64,000 nt of DNA, from contig CM072862.1 in assembly GCA_036937835.1 (NCBI GenBank), positions 14,644,501 to 14,708,500 of the forward strand, given 5' to 3'. Under the pieces are notes generated by a model, which was not told the origin of the DNA, searched no databases, and worked only from the letters and a program-made list of their open reading frames with translations. The position numbers and the translations under genes are program-made. The DNA comes from Pampus argenteus (lineage: Eukaryota; Chordata; Actinopteri; Scombriformes; Stromateidae). Numbering within the stretch: position 1 is the stretch's first letter; every line of letters begins with the position of its first letter. Positions 12,801-24,091 of this stretch are shown here, piece after piece.

Positions 12801-15800
12801 GCATGTGCAATATGACATTTACAAAAAAGTATTTTATTTCAGAATGATATTATATATACTACATGTTATTAGTATGTCATAGGAAAGTAACATTCATCTT
12901 CAATCATTTCATAGCTACATTCACAACTTCCACCATCTCTCTTACACTTATTAACACTATATTGCATTTAATAGCAATACTTAACGAGAAACTGTGAGCG
13001 ACGAGGCTTTAAACTCTGGTGTAACACTTAGCCAGCCATGTAGCTAGATTTCACATGCATTATTTAGCTCTCATCTCTTAGTAAAAAATCTTTTCATGTC
13101 CATTTTCTGTTTTGTAGGATGCTTTCAGTGTAGCAACTTTGTTTTGCCAAAAGCAATAATTTAGCTACTAATAATAGCAAAGACAACAAACACTGATGTT
13201 AATTACTTGTGGGTTACACTTAAAACCACCAATGCTAAAGTCACTTTAAAGTGGAAAAACAACATTTATAGATCCATTCAATTCATATTGTTTTGTGGTG
13301 TGAGCTGAGATTTATTTACTCACACTGTGATTAACACAACTGCAATTTGCAATGTTTCTACACCACCTCCTCAGCCAAACAAGAACAGCTCTATGAGCTG
13401 CGATGCACACATGTATTATAGGAACTATATACCAAGCCATGAATAGGCACCATGACTCTGAACCAAACCATTACACTTATATTAATCAAAAAAATAAATC
13501 TATTCATTTATCTCTAATGCGAACTACCAAATGACACACTATGGCCCTCTGATTCCAGACTGTGTGAACACAGTTGAGTAATATGATTAATAACATTTGA
13601 CAAAAGACCCGAGACCCTATTTAAACATGCAGCGATCCCACACACATTGATTTGATCATTGATGTGCAGGATAGAAGCTGATAAATAACATTTCACCATA
13701 TAATCTGCTCCTTGACATCTGTTACTACTTGGATATACTGTATGTAATCCAGGCAGTGATCTACAGATACGTGCCAGAGCATGAGAGGTACTAGAGTAAT
13801 GGCAACTCCATAAATTTATATCCTACATGCATCAAGGTTAAATTACAGCCCGAGAGCAATTTATTCAGTCTGAGAAACAGCGGTACATAGATAAGGGTTA
13901 TGTGTCAGATTACACTCATCCTTCCTCTCTTAAGTTTAAGTAGCCCTGAATGGATGGCTGCCGGAAAGAGGAGCCGAAGTGCACTGCTTTGATATAGAGG
14001 AGCTGGAGAGTGTTGCTGCATCAATAAGGTGTTGAACAGGAGCCAGGACTAGAGCTAGAGCATAACAGGCAGTACATATCAGGCAACAGGCATGCATCAG
14101 GGAACAGGAGACTCAATAAAAAGTGTCCTAAATGAGAAAGATGTATTCCTCTTTGGCCCTCTGGCCCATTTGCCCTCAGAATGTATCCCTCTTGTTTCCT
14201 TGAAACTCATAGGTGTACTCATTAGCAGTAAACTCACACTTGGATGGCAGGAAGAGGCAGTGCCACCTTGCCAAAGCATCAGACAAGAGTGGATAAAGTG
14301 GAGTTGACAGGGAGAGCACGAGGAAGGATGAGTGGAGTGTTTGCAAAGAAGGCAAAGATGACAGAGACAGAGAGAGAAATGAGTCAGATTCTCCTGCAGC
14401 TGTCAGGGTGCGGACATTCCTGACTGATACAATGGGCTGGTAGGATCAGCCTGGCAGGGACGATGAGGAGTGGCATGCAGGGTTGCTGTTCGATTAGTCA
14501 ACTAGCCAAAGCAGGGTTGGAAATAATGAGCGTGTCATATGAATCAGCTGGTGTTTTTAGCATCATTACCAGTGAACGGTGACAAGTGATAGAAAAATGA
14601 CAGTTCCATTACTTAATGTGATGTGTGAAAAATGTCACGAGACAGTGTTTTTCAATGTTTATATTTTTAAGGAAGAGGTTCAAAAGACTGCCCGGTTGCT
14701 CAAAAACACAGAAAACATGAAACAAAGCGATGTTGCAGATACAGTATAGAGGAGGAGAGAAGACTGTCAGTGGCCCTGGACTGTCTAAACAAAAGATTAC
14801 CATAATCTGCCTTTCAAATCAGACAGTGTTACAGGTGTATGCAGTGATTAAAAATCTGAAAGCTTTTATATTAATTGCTTATTTAGCACACTTGCAGGAT
14901 AGGGCATTGATAAATGAATAACTCTATGTGCTTTGATGTCAGTGTAAAAAACACTCCTATATGATCCAGTCTGATCAGGTGCTACATTTGGTTGGCCTCT
15001 GTTTGACACAGAAATACAAAGCAGGGCTAAAAATAAAAACTATCACAGAGCTAAAAACTCTAACCTGTGAAGTTAAGTAAAAAGGAAGATACACAGTGTA
15101 ATTTATGTCTGTGTGTCTTTGTTCATGCTCTAGTCATTTCTGTGTGAGCGTACATGTACAGTACGTGGGTAGGTATGTCTGCACACCATAAATATGTGCA
15201 TATGTAGATAAGTGTGGGTTTAGCTCTGTGTGTATATACACTGCAGCAACATGCTCCCCTCCACGGTGCTGACAATGTGGCCTAATCATCCTGGAGGCAG
15301 AGTGTTTGGTGTAGGATAAGTCCAATTGTTCTGCATGACTTGAGACCATCTGCACACAACTCAACACATAACAAAATGAGCAAATGATGCTACTTTTGAA
15401 AAGGTCTTTTAAATTAAAGCTTATTCCCACAACACATATTCATATGAAGGAGTGAGAGGTGGTGGAAATGAATGTTAGTTAATGTGTTAACTGCCTGTTA
15501 GTGATGCAGTGCATGCACTTCTTTCTATAACTTTATGTGTGACTTCCCTCCAGGAGGGCCGTTCATCAAAGCCCTGCGTCTTGCTGGGAGCAGTAATTGA
15601 AAACATTCAGGAGTCCAGGATATTTAGTGCTAATTAGCTGCATTACACAGAAGTAAGGTGACAAGTGACATCCAGGGAACTCACAGAGACACCTCCCCTG
15701 TACCCATTACCCGCAAAGAAGGCGAGGAGCACAGATATCCTCGTCACAACCGACGTAGAGCACAAAGTTAAAAGGTTACTGCCTGGAGTAATTAATCCTT

Positions 15801-16022
15801 CCAGCCTTTTCAACTCTGTCAAGCCCCGTTGCATCATTTCACATCATGAACTATGCTGTTGTCCTGAAATTATTGAAGAATTAAAAGCTAAAAGTCATTT
15901 TAGCTCAACTGCATGAAGGGCAAAAGCAACAAAGTGACAATGAGCTAAAATTAACTTCTTTTCTGGCTAACCAAAAGAAAAGTAAAAAAGACAAGACACT
16001 GTCACAAAAATACCAAAGTCTT

Positions 16023-16073
<51 letters not shown>

Positions 16074-17982
16074 TATCTGTGTTGAGTTAGTCTTTGTCAT
16101 CCAGCTTTGGAGCAAACAAATCCATGTCTCACCTTGGACAGAAAGAGAAGATCTGAAGATTTAGATATGTAGGGAAAATATAAGATGCCATTCAGAATGA
16201 CTCTCACAAGAGCCGTTTGTGGTTTTAACGGTGATCGACAGGACTGACATTTGCTGAGTCAACCTCAGACTGCAGTCAGTGATTCTCACTGGACAAAAGT
16301 TTAACCTCAGCTAACATTAGCCCTGCTCAGTCAACACAGTACCACATTAGAATAATTTCAGTTCTATGCTAAATGGTCAGACACATTCTGGTGCAAGTTT
16401 TAGAAAATGTAAAATTGCTAACCTCACGCATAGTGAATATGATAGCGTTTATATTAAGTGCTTGTGCACCTCTATTTTATTATTATTTATTTATTTTTAT
16501 ATATTTTTTAAACTAGGGCTGAGTGATCTGACAATATGCATTTAAACAATATATATTTGTCTACTGTCAAAGATTTTTCCATAACATGGTTTCTATCCCT
16601 ATGATCTCAGAGCGTATTAAGCCAGTGTGGGCAATGTTGTAAATCAACTAGCAGGACTGATTGATGTTTAGATGTTTCACAGCAAGCGCCACAGAGCGTT
16701 TAACGTTGTTAAATGATAGCTCTGTTATATTGAAGTTTCTCAGGACCCTGACACTGAAGCATCTAAACTGAATTTAGCCAGCATTAATTTGAATTATTTA
16801 CACCTAATCAACATTAATCTTCATCATGATGAAAACACAGGGATGTGGGCCTGTTTGCTAGTATCTCAAGGGCATTCATCTTTAAGTATCACAGGTTTCA
16901 GTGGAAGAATGAGTGGAGTGCAAAGCTGCAGGGACATGATGAGTGACTACCATTATTTAGTACATGCATACATGTGTTTTTTGTCATTTCTCTCCAGTCA
17001 TGATCACTAAAGTCGCTAATATTGTATTCCTTGGGACATGCAGCCACTTGTACACACACACACACTTTACCCCCTTCATTCCCCCTGCTAACCCCCATTA
17101 CCCCTCTGTGCTGACAGAGAGCTTTTGCAGTCACAGAACCACAGAAAAGGCTCTCCTGCCCAAACGCTGACATACTCAAACACAACCCTCCTGTTCCTCA
17201 CTCTTTTCCTCTGCACTACCTCACCGATCCTATCTCTGTCATCAAACTGAACTTTATTTATCTATGTGCTTTGGTTGCTGGTAATGCTCTGTAAAGTTGA
17301 TGTCAGCTTCAATCTGGTGACCCAAGCAGCGACAGGCAGTGAGAAAAAACACTGCAAATTCCACAACCCCTTAGAAACACAAGTGGGAAAACTGGCCACT
17401 AGACAGTAATAACAGCAAACTGCAAGTTACCAAATATCCTCAGTGGCAGCAAGTTTATTTTTCATGAGGACAGAATCATTGATTTTAGGAAGCTAATGGA
17501 TTACACTTGTAGATTTTTCAAGTGTTTCCAGAGATAATGTGCAGGGAAAGTCACTTTTGAACAATTGTTTACATGGTTTTATTTATTTTTTTAAAATCAG
17601 GCCTGAAGAGACATGTTGCTCCTCTAAGCTGACTGACCGTCTAAATGCAAGCTGTTATTGATTGTTCTTCCTCAGGCCTTTCACACAGCTTGCTGAGGAC
17701 ACATTAAATGTGTTATAAGTCATTAAGAGCTCCAGGCCTCAAATCTCACCTGTCTAACTTAAAATATATTGACATACTGCGCTCTGACAAACTTTTTATT
17801 TTTTGAGGTAGCCTGTAGGTGTGTATAAATGCCTGTAATGTGTGTGTGTGTGTGCGTGTGTGAGTTTGCTTGTGTTTTTTTATGTGTCTGTGTCTACACT
17901 GTGTACACTCTCTGTACTGTGTTGAACACTGAGGAGCATGTGTCAGCATATGGTTGTGTTGGGTACACACAGAGACATTGAA

Positions 17983-18034
<52 letters not shown>

Positions 18035-21000
18035 GTTCATGTGTGCAAGGAGTGGGCTTGTCCTCTTGCTGGCCCGGGGGCTCAGAGCCCATTTCCTGTT
18101 GTGCAGTGTGATAAGTTTCCCTGTCAGATCCTCCCAGCACCACTATATTTCTGATAAGCTCCACTGCTAGTTTTCCCGACCTCTGGCACAGAGATCAATT
18201 TAAGATTGATTCAGAATACCCTGCTGGGCCGAGCTAGAAGATCAATTTGAGATGGATTGTTCACGCTGGGGGGCCAATGACACGCAGTGCAGTGCTCACT
18301 TGCTTTCCCTTCTTCGCTTTCTTCACCCCTCACTCTCCCTGACTGTTGTTATTTCTTTCTCTCTCTGCATTCTTTCTCCCCCATCTACTCCTCTCTATTT
18401 CAATTGTTTCACACTTGTCCTGTACTGTTGTTACTCCATGTTACACCCTGTGTTCACCCTTTTGCATTAAACATTATTTGTGACTCCTTTTCACCCTCTC
18501 CCTCCTGCTTCTCTTACATTTCTCCTTCCAGTGGCGGTAGGGATAGAGATGACTTCATTAGCAAAGGGACCAACCTCTGTAGAGTGATACGCCTGCAGGA
18601 CAGTGGAAAGAACTCATCTGGTTTGGTAATGCCACAGAATATATGGATAAAAAACAACACCTGCACACACACTGAAACGGCTAGTAAATATAAGTAAGTA
18701 AGTAGTAGTAAAATTTCTTTGTTACTACATTATTATGGTCATTCTTACTAGCATGCCATAGACTATTGGTGTCACCAATGCTGGCTCATGATGACCTTAT
18801 CTCTACAGACAACATGCATCCACCATATCCCTCTCTTCCTCCTTCCTTTATACTTCTTCATCTCTGCTGTCTCAAAGGTAGTGGCCCTGAAACAAGCAGA
18901 TGCACTCCCTTCCCTTCCTCGCACAGTATGACCTTTTCCCCAGCAGTACATCCACCTCTGACTGCACTGACCTTTACCTACAGTACAGACCCCATCATCT
19001 CTCACAGGAACAGAGTGCAGATAGCACTACATCGCCTGTGCATTCATGCAGAGAGCCAGTAAAGGACAGAGAAATGAAAATAGGTTACATTATGAAATTG
19101 CTGCTGAAAATGGAAGGGGAAGGTACAGTAGGCTTTGATGAGCAGTTGGTGTGCTGTTTGTTTTGCAACAGTGCAAGCAAAGAATGCGACCATGCCGATG
19201 TGCTCGTCAATGGTAGTCACTCACTCTCTCAAGGATGGTGTGGAAGGATACTTGGCTCACTATACTTTGAACAAAACTGTGTGCATGAAGTTTCTTTGGA
19301 ACACGACTAAGGGCAGGTTTTTGCAGCTGTTCTGAACAATCACACCCAAAGGTGAGGTGAAAAGTCTGCTGTCATGCAGAAGGGTGAGTAATTAATCATA
19401 AAAATAGGGATAAAGTTGTACACTTTCACAGTCCCTTGTCAAGAACGCAAAAAGAAACAGACACATGGCTGTCGGAAAAAATATGAAAAAAAATGAGAAG
19501 TTCAAACTTTGAGTGGAGCTGAAACTGTTTCTGCGCTGTTAAATAAATCAATGTGCCACTGCTGCTATACAAATAAAAAAATATATACGCCAATGTGGTG
19601 AAGGTAGATGCATCAAGCACTATGTTGCATCTACTTTATGTATTCAGTCTACAAAACACCTAAAATGCACAAAAGGGAACAACTGAATGTGGTTTGCACT
19701 TGAATGGCAACCTCATACTTGAAAATATACGGGACACAATTGAAATGTGAATCATGCAGGCTATGATGTGATGTTTGGGATAGATAGATGCACTCACCAT
19801 TTTGTTTACATTATTGGTAGATTATTATATTACATTTTTAAAAATGTATTACATTATACGCAATTATTATATTATGAGTTTGTACAAGGCCCCAAAGTGT
19901 CTGACATGACCAGAACAACACTGCTATTCACAATGAAAACACTGATATATTAGTCACACAGGCCCAGGACTCTCTCCACACTTCATTTAACTTCATTTTA
20001 CCAAGGTGCAGACATAAGCAGAATGGTCTTGCTATTTTGTGAGGAGAAACTAAATGGCGACAAATTCATCACAGTGAACTGCAGTATATATTCTGAAGCA
20101 CTTTTCTAACAAAAAATGAACAACGTAAACCGAAGGCATTGCAGCGGTAGGGTGATTTGTTTTCTGTATGTGTTTTGCTGTGTTTGCCAGTTGATTTGCT
20201 GACTATATATCAAAAACCATCAAATGTTACATTCTACGATGACTTCCAGCCAAGTCATCAAATCAAATGCAGGGAGACTATTTCTATGTCCTGAGAGAGA
20301 ATTAATGTGGTGGGTTATTGTATCCCACAGAGTCACCATCATCAGCCTGGCCGTGAGCTGACACAACACTGCTGTACAGACCCACAGCGACCTGCCTACA
20401 GTTCCAGGACACATTGCCAAAAAGGTAGGTGGTGGAGGTAGATGCATCAAGCACTATGTTGCATTATTTTATGTATTTTGCAAGCAACAAAATGTTATAT
20501 TTTCCTATTACCAATAAATAAATAAATAGGACCATGTGCATTATACTGCTCCCTTTACATAATAACTGTCAGTTTTAAATTGATGATCAGGATGTGTGTA
20601 CAGCTTTAGCTGTGGGAGGGTGTCATAACAACTGGCAGCCAGCTGTGTTGTGACAATAAGGGTAATGTCACAGAAATATGTCTGGCAGACTGAGGTCTTC
20701 CATAAAGATAGATTAACCTCAGCATTGCTTTTTTTACTGCAGATTTGCCCTTTACTTTTCTCCACTGTTCCTGGTGGTTTTACAGATGTCAGGCGGCCGA
20801 GCCTCCGGCAAGATGCAAATATACAGTCTGTCAAAATAAGTGACAAGTGCTGCACAGGAACAAATGAGATGGAGGAAGATGTGGCTAAAAATATACACTA
20901 GAGCTGCATATTAGCTTTAAAGGATCTATTTTAAAGATATGGGCACATTGTCTATAAATCCTTGATTTATTTTCATAGTTTTGGTCATTATTTCTATTAA

Positions 21001-24000
21001 CTATTGCAACATTGCACTCATTAAAGTAATAGCTGAGATTTGGGAAAATGGTGGCATTACAACAACAGCGTCTGGGCAAGAAAGGGGGGGGGGGGGGGGG
21101 GGGGGGGGTTATTTAAAACCTACATGTCATGTTTATTTCTCTATCAGATTTATTTTTAATAATGTTGACATGTTCCCAGACCTCAAGGATTAACTTGAGG
21201 AGTATAATAATATTATGAGTGATGGCCAGAATAAGTGTAATATACTGGAATTATTTCTTGTCACTTTCTTATCTAGTTTTGTGTGCCATCAGATTTACCT
21301 GTTTCTGTGGCATACTATGCATCAGATTGGACTCAGAGTTCATACCCTGATTCCTCCATCCCTCCTGCTCCATTCAACATCTTTGAGCCTACCGCTGCTT
21401 TTTTTCCAGCCTAACTCAAACTCCACTGTTACAAGCCCTTCTGATAACTAAAACAGATGAGAGAATATTGAAAGAATGAAGCGCATGGAGAACATAGACA
21501 AAAATACCAGAGAACAGATGTTCAGTACACTTTGCCACTCAGTGTTGGGCCAGTCCTCTCTCCTCCTCCTCAGCCACTCTCTTTCCCTTCTTCACAAGGA
21601 TGCAAAAATGGAGCAGACGATAAAGTGAGCACTGAATTGACCTGAACATTTATACTGAGAAAGCTATGACCACACAAAATAAGAATCATTGTTAGAAGTT
21701 TGCAGAGATTACCTTTGAAGTTTGGTTAAAACATCAGGGAAGGAAGAGAGACTTGATCTTAAAATAATGAAATAAATTTTACATTGTGGAGTTTCTGTCT
21801 TAAATATTTCTGTCTTTTAGATATAAAAAGAAAACCGGCACAGTTTTATAAGTCATTGGATAATTGCTACACACACAGAGCTCCAAGACCCTTTCTCTGG
21901 CACCTGAGCCTCCCTATACAGGCCGCACAGTAGAGTGAGCTTTTATAGTGGTGCACTGGAGCACACAGAAACTACGGCTGTGGTGGCAGCATCTGGGCTG
22001 TGAAACGCTCGTCACTCTCTACTCCATCCCTCCTTCCACAGCTGGGGTTTGCCAAGCTAGAGGGGACCTATGACAGTCATGAAGCATGGACGATAAATGA
22101 TGACAAAACCCTTATGTTGTCAGGGTCGCTGTGGAGCAAATGGCCTGTGGGGTGACATATGAATGAGTGGCAGTGGGAAGAAAGGACAGGGGGAAAAAAA
22201 GAAAAAGAGAAAAGCTTTGATTGAAATAAAGGGGCGGAAATTATTTTTGTGTAAAATGGCAATCCAACTCTTTAGCAATGATAACTAGAAATGCTATAAA
22301 TTACTTTAGCGTCTAAAGCACGAGTTAGAAAGTTTGTCCACAAAGTAATCTAGGCCATAGGCAGGAGTGTTTGTTGGCCAGCTCTGTGAAAACAGTGGGA
22401 GGAGGGAGGAGACGGAGCACTCTGCTGCCAGCAGCACAGAGCAGGATTATTGGAGTCTGAAGAGAGGTTTTCGGTGGCCGTCTCACTCTGATTTACATTT
22501 GTGACTTTAGCTGTAGTGTAGATTTTTGTTACTGGGGGATGATAATGTATATTGTCTTATCTTGTGTTGTCTTATTTATTTCTCTCAATTTAATCAGAAC
22601 TCAAATCATCTATAAGTACTTTAATTTACTTATATAAGTACTTAATTTAGGCAACTGGATGTGTCCACAAACCTGAAACGGTCACAAAAAGCCAACTTGG
22701 TTTGCTTTAAGCTCATGTCACCATGTGGTCTGAGGCTATATCAGGGCTGATACCTCAGGTGTGTTCCATTTGCTGTTAGTCATTGTATGACTAACCTCAT
22801 TAATGCATGGTCGCATGCTGTTGAATAACTACATGGTAGAATGAGCAAATAGTGTTTGGGGATTTAAGGTTTAGGCAGAGATGGTCAGAGATGTGGGGGT
22901 GGATGAGCGAGCAGAGGGCAGTAGCCTCACTGGATTAACTGTTGGGGACATAATATACTGCAATATTCATAGTACTGTATGATATGATGAAGCATAACAG
23001 AGGAAGAGGGAATGGAGCTGCCAGGAGAAATGTCAGTATTTATTTGGGAGCTGCAAACATATGTGGAGTCCCAGTTTTGCAGCAGCACAGAATATTAATG
23101 AGATTTACTGATTAGGCATTAATATTATTACATCTGTTAATAATAATTTCCTATTCTTGTTAGTATTCCTCATCTATTTTGCATTTTAGTGCCCTTGGGT
23201 GGATATCCTGCAAACATTATCAGCAAAAGGCATGTGTGAATTATTGTTTTGATCTGTGTAAGTGGAGCTCAATGAATGTTTTCAGAAAGACATTTTTCTC
23301 TTTTTTGATCAAGTGATGTCTCTTAAGTGTCTTGCTTTGCTTGCATATCCATCAGTGTATGACAATAGAGAGACAAGACAGATTTTCATGGACTTCAGAT
23401 GACGTGGTTGAAAAATGCACTGTCAGGGAGACTGAAGTAAAAAACTGGAATCTACTCAAACTTCACACAGATGAAATACTTCCTGTGATTTATGCTCATT
23501 AGAGGAGCTCAAGCCAACAGAGCTGTAGCCAGATTAGATGCTGTTCAAAAAGATGCTGTTTAAAGAGTGAATTGGAGTTAAGAGTAAGCTAGGCATGAGT
23601 AAATTCAAACAACCATCCTCCCCACTGCCCTCCATTCCCTCCACCAGTTATCCAAGCACACAGTTAATATTACTGTAGTTCCATCGTGCTGGATTGAACC
23701 TGCAGCAATACACAGTAATCAGCTCAAATCATATGTGTGCACTACATCAACAGATAGATTAAAACATTGACTGATGGAGACAGCACCTCTGACTAAAATC
23801 AATGGTTGCCTACATACACAGCTGGTATTCAGCTAACAACAAATAATGCTGCATTGATTGCAATGCTGAGGTGCAGCTATTGAGTCACAGATAAAGGGCT
23901 GCAGCAAATAATAGTAACATGTCCCCATAATTAAACGACCACATAGGTCGATTGCATCATGCACTTCATTACAATCCATAGGAACATTTATCCCAGTAAA

Positions 24001-24091
24001 AATGTTCATACTCACCCGTAAGTGGTGTTGCTGGCCCTCTTACTCGCTGCCCTAGGGCGGCTGGACTTCAAGTCTTCACTCATGCTTATGT
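1032..24091 (-). CDS. RALY/RALYL/hnRNP C-family RNA-binding protein, 3' six coding exons (5' part not found)
   Basis: Six exons join in one frame: 24091-24016, 6919-6869, 3411-3242, 2896-2783, 1663-1515 and 1070-1032, ending in TGA. Visible blocks in order: a linker (DISMSEDLKSSRPRAASKRA) lining up with the 'DINMAGEPK' segment that follows the RRM in hnRNP C; a tyrosine-rich exon (SEFDLDYDSYHEDYYDR) close to hnRNP C 'SSFDLDYDFQRDYYDR'; a basic Arg/Ser-rich exon; a helix (MEELQVIKKELTLIKTQIDG) matching the family oligomerisation zipper 'DELQTIKKELTQIKTKID'; a Ser/Pro tail; and a short acidic end SSDPEEEI. These proteins bind U-rich pre-mRNA in the nucleus through an N-terminal RRM and oligomerise through the zipper. 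The RRM exon is not visible between 24,092 and 64,000. Family membership rests on recalled sequences. RALYL, RALY and hnRNP C are not separated here, so no symbol is given; the 17 kb intron would suit RALYL. Confidence 0.8.
1071..1514 (-). other. Last intron of the RALY-like gene
   Basis: Intron of 444 nt between exons E and F. It ends in a CAGACAGACA-type tract at 1075-1100 that serves as the pyrimidine tract on the minus strand. Nothing else was recognised. Confidence 0.6.
1515..1663 (-). CDS. RALY-like exon E: Ser/Pro-rich tail
   Basis: 149 nt, acceptor TTGCAG, donor GTAAGGGA. It encodes SPLREDSPSGSLYALSAG then SPEHSLSPPSSRHRIHRESP and ends REPDDEHHT. Several SP and RxxS sites look like phosphorylation targets (inference). 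The RALYL, RALY and hnRNP C tails I remember are more acidic. Confidence 0.7.
1664..2782 (-). other. Intron of the RALY-like gene with a CTCF-like motif
   Basis: AT-rich intronic sequence between exons D and E. The only item of note is a CTCF-like word at 2344-2358. No coding exon was seen. Confidence 0.6.
2783..2896 (-). CDS. RALY-like exon D: leucine-zipper-like oligomerisation helix
   Basis: 114 nt, acceptor CCTGCAG, donor GTGAGACA. It encodes MEELQVIKKELTLIKTQIDG followed by LLDSLDRMDTQRNDHKG. Hydrophobic residues recur at heptad spacing (L, I, L, I, I, L, L), as in the hnRNP C CLZ helix that drives tetramerisation. Confidence 0.85.
3242..3411 (-). CDS. RALY-like exon C: Arg/Ser-rich basic segment
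   Basis: 170 nt, acceptor TTTGTAG, donor GTGAGTGA. It opens VYDYQRVPASLSPLPLGSS and continues with KRSRSSSYSAKRRRSRDR and a Ser/Thr-rich end. hnRNP C and RALYL have a Pro-rich VPPPPR..PSKR stretch at this place; here it is replaced by RS/SR dipeptides and a probable nuclear localisation signal. Confidence 0.8.
3808..4007 (+). repeat. Degenerate dispersed repeat ending in a 29-A run
   Basis: Phrases such as GGCTGGGATTCAAACCTTAA, TTTTTTGGCACCGACCAAAG and GAAACTCTGGTATCGTATTT resemble a dispersed fish repeat I recall, and the segment ends in A29 at 3979-4007. The copy is internally degraded; the family is not named. Confidence 0.4.
5385..5463 (+). mobile_element. 3' end of an RTE/Rex-like element with (ATCT)n tail
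   Basis: TTTGGGATTAATAAAGTAT runs straight into about 12 ATCT units. This arrangement (GGGATTAATAAAGTATCTATC) is the usual 3' terminus of RTE/Rex-like retroposons and their SINEs in fishes. Only the tail is recognisable. Confidence 0.5.
5738..5779 (+). repeat. (TG)n microsatellite
   Basis: About 16 TG units followed by a TGCGCG-interrupted end; a potential Z-DNA-forming tract. Confidence 0.9.
6869..6919 (-). CDS. RALY-like exon B: Tyr/Asp-rich 17-residue exon
   Basis: 51 nt, acceptor CTCCTGCAG, donor GTACTATC. Joined to exon A it reads G-SEFDLDYDSYHEDYYDR. This is the most family-diagnostic short exon, with FDLDYD and DYYDR placed as in hnRNP C. It is separated from exon A by about 17.1 kb. 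Confidence 0.8.
9466..9530 (+). repeat. (TG)n-(GA)n compound microsatellite
   Basis: About 23 TG units, a short TTCGC interruption, then about 7 GA units. Confidence 0.9.
10585..11095 (+). mobile_element. Degenerate LINE (L2/CR1-type) ORF2 C-terminal and 3' end fragment
   Basis: From 10,598 one frame reads DYCNSLYACLSQG..HLQLVQNTAAC. After a +1 shift it continues LLTKTKHREKITPALAPLH, then a stop where the family has Trp. This is the post-reverse-transcriptase region (family type 'DYCNxLxxG..QLQxxQNxAARxLTxTxxxxHITPxLxxLHWLP') of L2/CR1-clade elements. The 3' end AAAAGTACAATATAAATAAA near 11,065 also fits an L2-type terminus. Stops and frameshifts show it is dead. Confidence 0.7.
16026..16071 (+). 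repeat. (TG)n microsatellite
   Basis: About 23 uninterrupted TG units. Confidence 0.95.
17985..18033 (+). repeat. (TG)n microsatellite
   Basis: About 21 TG units, with an interrupted TATGTGTG end. Confidence 0.95.
19597..19644 (+). repeat. Direct repeat, copy 1
   Basis: 48 bp sharing the core GATGCATCAAGCACTATGTT with a second copy at 20,431, in the same orientation and 834 bp away. The flanks are unlike. The origin is unknown. Confidence 0.7.
20431..20477 (+). repeat. Direct repeat, copy 2
   Basis: 47 bp copy of the unit at 19,597 with one indel and a few substitutions. Confidence 0.7.
21084..21108 (+). repeat. G25 homopolymer
   Basis: 25 consecutive G, able to form intramolecular G-quadruplexes; its length may be inexact because such runs are hard to sequence. 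Confidence 0.9.
24016..24091 (-). CDS. RALY-like exon A: post-RRM linker
   Basis: 76 nt between acceptor ..CCCATGCAG and donor GTGAGTAT. It enters in phase 1 (completing an Asp codon) and leaves in phase 2. It encodes DISMSEDLK..SNTTYG, equivalent to the stretch between the RRM and the Tyr-rich segment in hnRNP C. It contains an in-frame ATG with A at -3, so an isoform starting here and lacking the RRM is conceivable. Confidence 0.75.

Larger units (their letters stand above)
6920..24015 (-). other. 17 kb intron of the RALY-like gene
   Basis: No coding exon was recognised on either strand across this intron. It holds a LINE fragment (10,585-11,095), four dinucleotide tracts, a G25 run (21,084) and a pair of diverged direct repeats (19,597 and 20,431). 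Open frames here are short and low-complexity. Confidence 0.55.

Noticed and set aside
16512..16560. Start of a GGGCTGAGTGAT-type fish repeat
   Set aside because: Match too short and the following sequence does not continue the repeat.
18287..18697. 136-codon plus-strand frame
   Set aside because: Pyrimidine-rich low-complexity translation with no recognisable domain.
18900..19310. 136-codon plus-strand frame in the RALY-like intron
   Set aside because: No recognisable domain and it runs opposite to the host gene; some Cys clusters but no conserved spacing.
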